A DNA stretch of 64,000 nucleotides, taken from positions 124,001 through 188,000 of the forward strand of contig NZ_AUTC01000189.1 in NCBI RefSeq assembly GCF_001461695.1. The letters are read 5' to 3'. A program made the translations under genes and the position numbers. Below the pieces are notes generated by a model. The model saw only the letters and a program-made list of their open reading frames with translations, ran no database searches and was not told the DNA's origin. Shown in pieces: positions 1 through 7,824 of the stretch (positions are counted from its first letter, which is position 1; every line of letters starts with the position of its first letter). The stretch is from Sinorhizobium fredii USDA 205 (GTDB lineage Bacteria; Pseudomonadota; Alphaproteobacteria; Rhizobiales; Rhizobiaceae).

Positions 1-2
1 CC

Positions 3-338
3 GACATTCTGCTCACCAATGTCGTGCCCTGGCGGCCACCCGGAAACCGTGTGCCAAGCGGCCGGGAGGCCGATATCTGCCGCCCCTTCGTCGAGCGGCA
101 GATTGCGCTCGCGGAGCCGAGGCACGTGCTTCTGCTCGGCAATTTCACCGCCCGCTTCTTCTTCGGCACCAACGAGACGATCCATCAGACGCGGGGGCAA
201 TGGCGCGAGCTTTCCGCCGGCGGCCATCTCGTGCCGGCGCTGGCGACGTTGCACCCCCAGGATCTCATCTCCGCACCGGTCAACAAGCGTTTCGCCTGGC
301 AAGATCTCCTGGCTTTCAAGGCCCGGATCAGCGGCTGA
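3..338 (+). CDS. Uracil-DNA glycosylase family 4, C-terminal part (cut by window edge)
   Basis: Family 4 uracil-DNA glycosylases remove uracil from DNA to start base excision repair. Only the last 111 or so residues are present. The frame is open from the first bases of the window, so the start lies upstream. The segment contains the family-like stretch TNVVPWRPPGNR near the beginning, a hydrophobic LLLGNFTARFFFG core strand and a late ATLHPQDLI motif, the usual C-terminal catalytic region. The N-terminal iron-sulfur cysteines would lie outside the window. The gene ends in TGA at 336-338. The family is clear from these motifs; the subfamily is not certain. Confidence 0.8.
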   Translation, partial: DILLTNVVPWRPPGNRVPSGREADICRPFVERQIALAEPRHVLLLGNFTARFFFGTNETIHQTRGQWRELSAGGHLVPALATLHPQDLISAPVNKRFAWQDLLAFKARISG

Positions 339-477
339 CGGGCGCGGCTCGACAGGTGAAGGAAATATGAACAAAGCCATGCAATTCGCGCATGTCAGCG
401 CCGCGTTTTAATGCGTTGCAAAAGAGATGCTGCATCGCAATATAGAGCAACGGGAGGAATGGATAAGGAATTGAACC

Positions 478-657
478 ATGACTGCCCGCTTTCGCCCGAT
501 CCACAGCAGCTTTGAGACGCTCCGCCAGGCCCGCGTCGCGCTGCGGACGCCGTACAACAGCTTCGGCAAGGTAGCCAATGAGCAGATGACGGCAATCGGC
601 CTGGCGCGCACCACGCGCCACCCCGCACAAATCTACGCCGATTTCATTCAACGCTGA
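478..657 (+). CDS. Small basic hypothetical protein (59 aa)
   Basis: A short ORF starting at ATG 478 with AAGGA about 8 bases upstream (465-469), a good ribosome binding site. The product is basic, with many Arg and few acidic residues. It has no signal peptide or membrane helix and ends in DFIQR. I recognise no family. It lies between the uracil-DNA glycosylase gene and a RIME-like repeat, with another small ORF beyond that. The ribosome site and amphipathic composition support a real gene, but conservation cannot be tested here. Confidence 0.45.
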   Translation: MTARFRPIHSSFETLRQARVALRTPYNSFGKVANEQMTAIGLARTTRHPAQIYADFIQR

Positions 658-683
658 CCTCTGCAGAGTGCCAGCCTTCTTGC

Positions 684-790
684 CTGCTGCATGATTCCTC
701 AAAATCGGAATCGATTTAAGGACAAATTCATGCAGCATTTCAAAGTGCTACGCGACCTTGGCGCGTCCGATCGGACGCGCGGCGCTGTAG
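684..790 (+). repeat. RIME1-like two-palindrome repeat, copy 1
   Basis: A 107-bp intergenic element made of two imperfect palindromes. The first arm pair begins CTGCATG and returns CATGCAG. It is followed by TTCAAAGTGCTA, then a GC-rich palindrome built on GCGCGTCCGATCGGACGCGC that ends GGCGCTGTAG. The same architecture recurs at nine other places in the window. Length and structure match the RIME1 element described in Rhizobium/Sinorhizobium meliloti. The palindromes are seen directly; the RIME1 name is from memory of the family. Confidence 0.8.
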
Positions 791-809
791 CGCTTGCCGG
801 AGTACGATC

Positions 810-950
810 ATGTCTATCCGCAGCCTGCTCGACACAATTTCCGACATCGGCACCGCCGTCCGGGCTTCGCGCGAGTTCAGCAGGCTGAGCACGGTCAAGG
901 ATGCCCGCCGCGCGCACCGCGTTGCCGTGAGCCCGTTGCTGCCCAACTGA
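810..950 (+). CDS. Small hypothetical protein (46 aa)
   Basis: A short ORF from ATG 810 to TGA 948-950, with a GGAG ribosome site at 799-802. It begins MSIRSLLDTI and ends SPLLPN. The N-terminal half is amphipathic and the C-terminal half is rich in Arg. No known domain is recognised. It starts only 20 bases after RIME-like copy 1, so any promoter would lie inside or before the repeat. Its translation signal is good, but coding status without homologues is a moderate inference. Confidence 0.4.
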   Translation: MSIRSLLDTISDIGTAVRASREFSRLSTVKDARRAHRVAVSPLLPN

Positions 951-954
951 TCCG

Positions 955-1050
955 CTAAAGCACGTCGCATTCAATGCGACGTGCTTTAGGTCTTTGTTTT
1001 TGTGCATGTCGTTGTCCCAAAACCGCTGCACACTTTTGGGCTCCATGCAT
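955..1050. repeat. Second repeat family: two hairpins, 96 bp
   Basis: A perfect 35-base palindrome (955-989, arms of 16 bases starting CTAAAGCACGTC) is followed by a weaker hairpin formed by GTTGTCCCAAAAC and TTTTGGGC inside TGCATG...CATGCA ends (about 1002-1050). The second hairpin recurs at 57754-57798. This is a common-looking rhizobial intergenic mosaic that differs from the RIME-like elements. It lies between a small plus-strand ORF and the end of the minus-strand eamA gene, so it may also act as a bidirectional terminator. Confidence 0.65.
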
Positions 1051-1104
1051 TAGCCGCATCGAAGACGACACAGTTCGCGATTGGCGGGCCAAGCGCAATG
1101 GGCT

Positions 1105-2043
1105 TCAGCCCTGCGGCGTGACGTGCTTGCGCGCCCCCTTCCGCTCAAGGCCGAGCCGGTGTTCGCGGAAGATGATGAAGATGCCCGCTCCAACGACGAT
1201 CGCCGTGCCAATCAGCATGGCGGCCGTCGGTACGTCGCCGAAGAGGACATAGCCGATGACGATGCCGAGCACGATCGAGGTGTATTCGAACGGCGCGATC
1301 GTCGACATGTCGGCGTGGCGATAGCTCTCCGTCAACAGGATCTGGGCGACACCGCCGCAGAAGCCGGCAAGCATCAAAAGCAGGAAGGATGTCCACGACA
1401 TCGCCGACCAGCCGAAGGGCAGTGTCGCGAGGGAAAACACTGCCGCGGAGAGGGAGAAGTAAAGAACGATCGTATGGGTGCGCTCCGTCTGCACCAGCCG
1501 GCGGACGAGAACCATCGCGACCGCTCCGAGCGTCGCCGAAAGCAGCACCGCGACCGCACCCAACGCCTCCGACGAGCCTAGACCTCCTTCGTCGAACAAT
1601 GTCAGGCGCGGCCAGGTGATGATCAGCACGCCGACAAGGCCGATGGTCACCGCGGACCACCGGTAGAGCCGGACGATCTCGCCGAGAAACAGCGCAGCAA
1701 AGGCAACCGCCAGCAGCGGCATCGCGTAGCCGATCGCGATCGCCTCCGGAAGCGGCAGATGCACAAGCCCGTAGAAGCCACAGCTCATCGACAGAATGCC
1801 GACGAAGCCGCGCGCCACATGCCCCGCGACATTGTTGGTCCGGAAGGCGTCGCGCAACTGGCCGCGACAGGCCAGGAATCCCAGAATCGGCACCATGGCG
1901 AAGGCGGATCGATAGAAGGTGATCTGGCCCGTGGCGATATCGCTGCCGGCCGCCTTGATGCAGGTCGCCATGCAAACGAAGACGATGACAGACAGGACCT
2001 TGAGCAGAATCCCCTTCATGGGGTCGTGAATGTCGGCATCCAT
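1105..2043 (-). CDS. EamA-family (DMT superfamily) inner-membrane exporter
   Basis: A 312-residue integral membrane protein of the drug/metabolite transporter superfamily, about the usual 290-310 residue length for two EamA repeats with ten helices. Hydrophobic helices are spread along the protein. The first begins near residue 12 (LLKVLSVIVFVCMATCI), and the repeat junction is near residues 150-170. The short hydrophilic tail is basic. Members export amino acids, metabolites or drugs; the substrate cannot be told from sequence. An alternative start, MKGILLKV, lies 8 codons in. The gene stands alone, divergent from pepN. Confidence 0.8.
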   Translation of the reverse strand: MDADIHDPMKGILLKVLSVIVFVCMATCIKAAGSDIATGQITFYRSAFAMVPILGFLACRGQLRDAFRTNNVAGHVARGFVGILSMSCGFYGLVHLPLPEAIAIGYAMPLLAVAFAALFLGEIVRLYRWSAVTIGLVGVLIITWPRLTLFDEGGLGSSEALGAVAVLLSATLGAVAMVLVRRLVQTERTHTIVLYFSLSAAVFSLATLPFGWSAMSWTSFLLLMLAGFCGGVAQILLTESYRHADMSTIAPFEYTSIVLGIVIGYVLFGDVPTAAMLIGTAIVVGAGIFIIFREHRLGLERKGARKHVTPQG

Positions 2044-2415
2044 GGAGGGCGTTTCGAGGTGGTACCGGGCAGCCGGTCTGGGAACAGGATACGGCGCGGG
2101 CCGCAGGAGGACGGAGCCAGTCTAACTGCGCAGCGCAGCATGTTGGATCAATTTTCTTGATGGGGACGGCATTTTCGTGATGACTCGCATCCGCCTGCTT
2201 TCGAGGCGATGCTTTAGCGATCACGAAAAAATCCGGTGGAATTTAGCTCTTGTTAGTGACGCTTCGTTAAACCTGCCTTCGGGGTGGGGAAAACGAGCGT
2301 GATTGTTGCCGAAGTGCGGTCGACGGTATTGCAAGCACAAAATCTCGCCCCTTGGCCTTTTCACCATCACAGGCGCCCTCTAACTTAAGGACGGAAGGCG
2401 CAAGCGGGACTGACC
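2044..2415. other. Intergenic region between divergent eamA and pepN
   Basis: 372 bases with no convincing gene, holding the 5' regions of both divergent genes. Short ORFs running into it are shadows. I see no strong promoter match, repeat or terminator. Confidence 0.5.
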
Positions 2416-5076
2416 ATGCGGACAAATACTGGCCAGATCATTCATCTGGAAGACTACCGGCCGACCGATTTCGTTCTCGAAAGAGTGGACCTCACCTTCG
2501 AACTCGACCCAAGAGAGACGAAGGTCGAGGCACGGCTGATCCTGCACCGTCGTGAAGGTGTCGACCCCTCCGCCCCCCTGGTGCTTGACGGCGACGAACT
2601 TACCATGACCGGCCTGCTGCTCGACCAGGAAGAGGTCCCGGCGGCACTTTACGACGTGATGGACGAGACCCTGACGATCCGCGGCCTGCCGGAGACCGCC
2701 CCCTTCGAGATCACCGTGACGACGCTCCTGTCGCCGGAGACGAACACGAAGCTGATGGGGCTTTACCGCACGAACAACGTCTATTGTACGCAATGCGAGG
2801 CGGAGGGCTTCCGCCGCATCACCTATTTTCCCGACCGGCCCGACGTGCTCGCCGTCTATACGGTCAACATCATAGCCGACAAGGCGACCGCTCCCCTCCT
2901 CCTTTCGAACGGCAACTATCTCGGCGGCGCCGACATGGGCGACGGCCGGCACTTCGCCGCCTGGTTCGATCCGCATCCGAAACCGAGCTATCTCTTCGCG
3001 CTCGTCGCCGGCAACCTCGGCGTGGTCGAGGACAAGTTCACGACCGTGTCGGGTCGTGAGGTAGCGCTGAAGATCTATGTCGAGCACGGCAAGGAGCCGC
3101 GCGCCGCCTACGCTATGGACGCGCTCAAACGGTCGATGAAGTGGGACGAGGAGGTCTTCGGCCGCGAATACGATCTCGATATCTTCATGATCGTCGCGGT
3201 CTCCGACTTCAACATGGGCGCCATGGAGAACAAGGGGCTCAACGTCTTCAACGACAAATACGTTCTCGCCGATCCGGAAACGGCGACCGACACGGACTAC
3301 GCCAATATCGAAGCGATCATCGCCCACGAATATTTCCACAACTGGACGGGCAACCGCATCACCTGCCGCGACTGGTTCCAGCTGTGCCTGAAGGAAGGGC
3401 TGACCGTCTACCGCGACCACGAATTTTCGGCGGACATGCGCTCGCGCGCCGTCAAGCGCATCGCCGAGGTGCGGCACCTGAAATCCGAGCAGTTTCCCGA
3501 GGATGCCGGTCCGCTTGCCCATCCGGTGCGCCCGACCAAATATCGCGAGATCAACAACTTCTACACGACGACCGTCTACGAGAAGGGGTCCGAGGTGACG
3601 CGGATGATCGCGACCCTGCTCGGACGCGACCTCTTCAAGAAAGGCATGGACCTCTATTTCGACCGCCATGACGGCCAGGCGGTGACGATCGAGGACTTCG
3701 TTGCCTGCTTCGAGGACGCGAGCGGGCGCGACCTCAAGCAATTCTCGCTGTGGTATCACCAGGCGGGAACGCCGCTGATCACCGCTGCCGGATCCTATGA
3801 CCCGGCGAAACAGACCTATACCCTGTCGCTCGAGCAGACGGTGCCCGCAACACCGGGCCAGAGCGCCAAGAAACCGATGCATATTCCGCTCCGTGTGGGG
3901 CTCCTGCTTGGGGACGGCAGCGAGGCGACGCCTACCGCTGTCTCGGGCGCCGACGTCACGGCAGATGTCGTGCATCTGACGGAGCGCAAGCAGACTGTCG
4001 TCTTCACCGGCATTCCGTCCCGGCCCGTGCCCTCCTTCAATCGCGGCTTCTCGGCGCCGATCAACCTGCACATCGAACAAAGCGCGGACGACCGCGCGCT
4101 CATCGCACGTAATGAGGTCGATCTCTTCGCCCGATGGCAGGCGCTGAATGTCATGGCGCTCGAAAATCTGGCCAAGGCGGCGGCACAGGCGCGAAGCGGT
4201 CAGCCGGTGACCTGCGACGACGCCCTGATCGGCGGGCTTCTGGCCGCCGCGGGCGACGAACGGCTGGAGCCGGCGTTCCGCGCCCAGGTCCTGGCGCTGC
4301 CGAGCGAAGCCGACATCGCCCGGGAGATCGGCCGCGACAACGACCCGGACGCCATCCAATCGGGCCGCCAGGCGGTCCTTTCCGCCCTTGCCGCGTCCGG
4401 CAAGGAGATCTTCGCGCGACTGCTCGGGGAGACGACGCTTTCCGGCCCGTTCCGCCCCGACGCTGCGAGCGCCGGCCGGCGGGCGCTGCGCAATGCCGCC
4501 CTCTCCTATCTCGTCTATGGCGACGATCGACCCGAGAAGGCGGCAAGCGCGTTCCACTCCGCCAACAACATGACCGACCTCAGCCAGGCGCTGACCCTGC
4601 TTGCCCACCGTTTCCCGGACGCGGATGAGACGCTCGAGGCGCTGGCCACATTCAAGAAGCGCTTCGCGGACAATGCGCTGGTGATCGACAAATGGTTCGC
4701 CATCCAGGCAACGATCCCCGGCGCCTCGACCCTCGATCGGGTCAAGGCGTTGATGTCCGATCCGCTCTTCAACGCCAGCAATCCGAATCGCGTGCGTTCG
4801 CTCGTCGGCACCTTCGCTTTTGCCAATCCGACGGGCTTCAACCGCGCGGATGGCGAAGGCTACCGCTTCCTCGCGCGGCAGATTCTCGATATCGACCCGC
4901 GCAATCCGCAACTCGCGGCTCGGATCCTGACATCGATGCGCTCCTGGCGGTCGCTGGAGCAGGTGCGGGCCGGCCACGCCCTGGGTGCTCTCAAGGAAAT
5001 CGCCGCGGCCTCCAATCTTTCCGCCGACGTCAGCGACATCGTCGACCGAATGTTGAGCGACGGCAGCGCGGCGTGA
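2416..5076 (+). CDS. pepN: Aminopeptidase N (M1 zinc metallopeptidase)
   Basis: Removes N-terminal amino acids from peptides in the cytoplasm. The 886 residues match the E. coli PepN type. The exopeptidase motif GAMEN is at about residue 268. The zinc site HEYFHNWTGNR is at about 304-314, with the third ligand Glu about 19 residues later in LKEGLTVYRDHEF. A beta-rich N-terminal domain and a long helical C-terminal domain flank the catalytic core. ATG at 2416 is the natural start. The gene is followed by a degraded repeat and then by the pleC-like gene on the same strand. The family assignment is secure. Confidence 0.95.
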   Translation: MRTNTGQIIHLEDYRPTDFVLERVDLTFELDPRETKVEARLILHRREGVDPSAPLVLDGDELTMTGLLLDQEEVPAALYDVMDETLTIRGLPETAPFEITVTTLLSPETNTKLMGLYRTNNVYCTQCEAEGFRRITYFPDRPDVLAVYTVNIIADKATAPLLLSNGNYLGGADMGDGRHFAAWFDPHPKPSYLFALVAGNLGVVEDKFTTVSGREVALKIYVEHGKEPRAAYAMDALKRSMKWDEEVFGREYDLDIFMIVAVSDFNMGAMENKGLNVFNDKYVLADPETATDTDYANIEAIIAHEYFHNWTGNRITCRDWFQLCLKEGLTVYRDHEFSADMRSRAVKRIAEVRHLKSEQFPEDAGPLAHPVRPTKYREINNFYTTTVYEKGSEVTRMIATLLGRDLFKKGMDLYFDRHDGQAVTIEDFVACFEDASGRDLKQFSLWYHQAGTPLITAAGSYDPAKQTYTLSLEQTVPATPGQSAKKPMHIPLRVGLLLGDGSEATPTAVSGADVTADVVHLTERKQTVVFTGIPSRPVPSFNRGFSAPINLHIEQSADDRALIARNEVDLFARWQALNVMALENLAKAAAQARSGQPVTCDDALIGGLLAAAGDERLEPAFRAQVLALPSEADIAREIGRDNDPDAIQSGRQAVLSALAASGKEIFARLLGETTLSGPFRPDAASAGRRALRNAALSYLVYGDDRPEKAASAFHSANNMTDLSQALTLLAHRFPDADETLEALATFKKRFADNALVIDKWFAIQATIPGASTLDRVKALMSDPLFNASNPNRVRSLVGTFAFANPTGFNRADGEGYRFLARQILDIDPRNPQLAARILTSMRSWRSLEQVRAGHALGALKEIAAASNLSADVSDIVDRMLSDGSAA

Positions 5077-5106
5077 ATCCGCCGCGCGCTCGACCCGGAG
5101 CCTATG

Positions 5107-5197
5107 GCGTGTTCCTTGGTCGATCGAGGGATCAAGAACATCCAGCAATTCAAAGTGCTGCAGCGACCTTTGCCCTGATAGGGCGCGCGGCGCTGTC
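5107..5197 (+). repeat. RIME1-like repeat, degenerate copy 2
   Basis: Contains the junction CAATTCAAAGTGCTGCAGCG and a GC palindrome ending GCGCGGCGCTGT, as in the other copies. The first palindrome is strongly diverged (TTCCTTGGTCGATCGAGGGA). It lies just after pepN. Confidence 0.6.
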
Positions 5198-5228
5198 GGA
5201 GCTATGACTTTCCAACGATGAAAATTGG

Positions 5229-5244
5229 TTAACAAATCTTTACC
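5229..5244 (+). promoter_or_regulatory. Candidate CtrA box upstream of the pleC-like gene
   Basis: TTAA, seven bases, then TTACC: one mismatch from the CtrA consensus TTAA-N7-TTAAC of alphaproteobacteria. It lies about 180 bases before the kinase start, in an AT-rich patch. A match of this kind can arise by chance, so this is a candidate only. Confidence 0.35.
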
Positions 5245-5420
5245 CCTGCCTCTAGACAAGGCGAATCGCCCTGTGATTCATTGAGTCATATTCGGGCGAG
5301 CGGCGCACCGAATCACTGAAGCGTCCCGCTTACCGTTCAGAACGGAGCGACGTTTCGGATTGAGAGGATCACAGCGTCCCTTTCGCATTCAAATGCGGAC
5401 GCTCTCGAGGATGGCAGAGA

Positions 5421-7747
5421 TTGGGAAAGATGGCGGACGCGCGACGGGGAAGCGCAGCCGACGGGCGGTTGCGACTCAAGTTTCCAGGCTTTTCCGGCCT
5501 GGAACGGGAGCTCATCGACAGGGCGAGGCGCTTTGCCGAACCGGCATCGCGCCGACTCGCGCGGGCCGAGCCCGTTCTCAAGCGCTCAATTCCCGTCCTC
5601 ATCATCGCCTTCCTGCTGATCGTGGCCGTGTCTCGCATGTCGGGCATCATGGACGAGCATGCCCGAATGGAAGCCAGTTCGCGTCGGACCGTCAGCCTGG
5701 CGGCAACAGCTGCGACAGCGGCTTTCCAGGCAGACGGCTCGGAGCTCTTCGCCGACGGGCAGCGCTGGGAAGCCGAACGCCGGCTCGCTGAATATCTGCC
5801 CGCCGAACTCCTCGACACGGGCATGTTCCTGCTGACGGTTCGCCGCGACGGTCGCATCTTCGCGAGCACCCAGGACGGGGCACACTTCATCGGACGCACC
5901 CTCACCTCGATCGCGCCCGACGTCGCTTCGCTGCAATATTACGGCGAAGGCTCCGGCGCGATACGGGCGACGATCGACGGCGTCGAACACCTGGTGGCCC
6001 TGATGCAGGTGCCGGCTTCCGCGGGCGTCGTTCTGGCGGCAACGCCGGTCGCCCAGTTCGAAGCCGCCTGGCGCGACGATGTCTCGCTCAATGTGACGCT
6101 GTTTGCCGGCATCTCGGCAATCCTGCTCGTCGTACTCTACGCCTACTACATCCAGGCAAAGCGCGCGCGGGACGCCGATTCCGTCTTCGCGGAGTCGAAC
6201 CTGCGCGTCGAAACCGCGCTGTCGCGCGGCCGCTGCGGGCTTTGGGATTTCGATCTCGCCAATCGGCGCCTGTTCTGGTCTCGCTCGATGTACGAGATGC
6301 TCGGCATGCCAGGCGACAGCAGCGTGCTATCGTTCGGCGACGCAGCGCGGCTCATGCACCCGGAGGACCGCGGCGTCTACCGGGTGGCGCGGGCGATCGC
6401 CAAGGGCAGCGAACGCCAGATCGACCAGGTGTTCCGCATGCGCCACGCCGATGGTCACTACGTCTGGCTTCGGGCGCGCGCCCAGGTCATCCGCACGGTT
6501 TCGGGCAAGACCCACCTTATCGGCATCGCCATGGACGTGACCGAGCAGCATCGGCTCGCCCAGCGCTACGCGGAAGCGGACCAGCGCCTGACGGATGCGA
6601 TCGAGTGCACCTCGGAAGCCTTCGTGCTGTGGGACAAGCACGACCGGCTGGTCATGTGCAACACCCACTACCAGGAGGCCTATCAGCTGCCGGACCACGT
6701 CCTCGTGCCGGGCACCGAACGCGCGGTCGTCCATGCCGCGGCGGCCAGGCCCGTCGTCGAGCGGCGCGTCGCCGATCCGGACCGCAGCAATCACTCGCAG
6801 ACGAGCGAAGTGCAACTCGCCGACGAGCGCTGGCTGCAGATCAACGACCGGCGCACCCGTGACGGCGGCCTTGTCTCTGTCGGGACCGATATCACGCTGC
6901 TCAAGCGGCATCAGGTGCGCCTGCGCGAATCCGAGCGGCGGCTGATGGCGACGATCGGCGATCTTTCGGCTTCGCGCATCACGCTCGAGCGGCAGAAGGC
7001 CGAGCTTTCCGTCGCCAATGCCAACTACCAGGCGGAAAGGAACGGGCGGAGGCGGCAAACCGGGCAAAATCCGAGTTCCTTGCAAACATGTCGCATGAGC
7101 TGCGCACGCCGCTCAACGCCATTCTCGGCTTTTCCGAGATCCTGCAGAACCAGATGTTCGGTCCGCTCGGCTCGGAGAAATACAACGAGTACTCGCGTGA
7201 CATCCACGAGAGCGGCAAGCACCTGCTCAACGTCATCAACGACATACTCGACATGTCGAAGATCGAGGCCGGTCACATGCGCATCACGCGCGAGAGGATC
7301 GATCTCGCGCCGCTGATCGAGGAGACGCTTCGCTTCACCACAATTCCGGCCGAACAGAAGAATATCCGCGTTGTCCAGGAGATATCCTCGGGCCTGACGA
7401 TGTTCGCCGACCGGCGCGCCATGAAGCAGGTGCTTCTCAACCTGCTCTCCAACGCGGTGAAGTTCACCAATGAGGGCGGACGCATTTCGCTCCGGGCCCG
7501 CAAGGTTCGCGGCGCAGTGACGCTGACGATCGCCGATTCCGGCATCGGCATTCCCAGGCACGCGCTGCAGAAGATCGGCCATCCCTTCGAGCAGGTGCAG
7601 AGCCAGTATGCCAAGAGCAAGGGGGGCTCCGGATTGGGGCTCGCCATCTCCCGGTCGCTGACGCGACTCCATGGCGGTCGGATGAAGATCCACTCGGCCG
7701 AAAAGGTCGGCACGATCATCTCGGTGCGAATTCCCGACCTCACGTGA
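5421..7747 (+). pseudogene. pleC: PleC-like hybrid sensor histidine kinase, broken by a one-base frameshift
   Basis: A membrane sensor kinase of the PleC/DivJ family, which in rhizobia acts on the single-domain regulator DivK. The first frame (5421 to about 7037) gives an N-terminal membrane helix near residues 55-75, a periplasmic segment, a second helix near 220-245, two PAS domains (about 265-380 and 390-500) and a coil. The histidine box FLANMSHELRTPLNAI and the ATPase domain (GGSGLGLAISRSL) continue in another frame to 7747. Reading is restored by one extra A in the AAA run at 7036-7038. The 2,327-base span is one base short of 776 codons. S. meliloti carries PleC beside glnE, which supports the name. 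The frameshift may be real or a sequencing error. Confidence 0.75.
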
Positions 7748-7760
7748 GCCAGCAGCGGCG

Positions 7761-7822
7761 GCAGTATTCAAAGTGCTACAGCGACCACCTTAGCGCGTCC
7801 GATCGGACGCGCGGCGCTGTAG
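7761..7822 (+). repeat. RIME1-like repeat, half copy 3
   Basis: Only the second half of the element is present: ATTCAAAGTGCTACAGCGAC followed by the GCGCGTCC/GGACGCGC palindrome ending GGCGCTGTAG. It occupies the gap between the convergent pleC-like and glnE genes. Confidence 0.7.
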
Positions 7823-7824
7823 GA

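Noticed and set aside
2380..5259. A 959-codon minus-strand ORF opposite pepN
   Set aside because: Opposite frame of a confirmed gene in high-GC DNA; basic/acidic repetitive composition with no domain, so it is a shadow.
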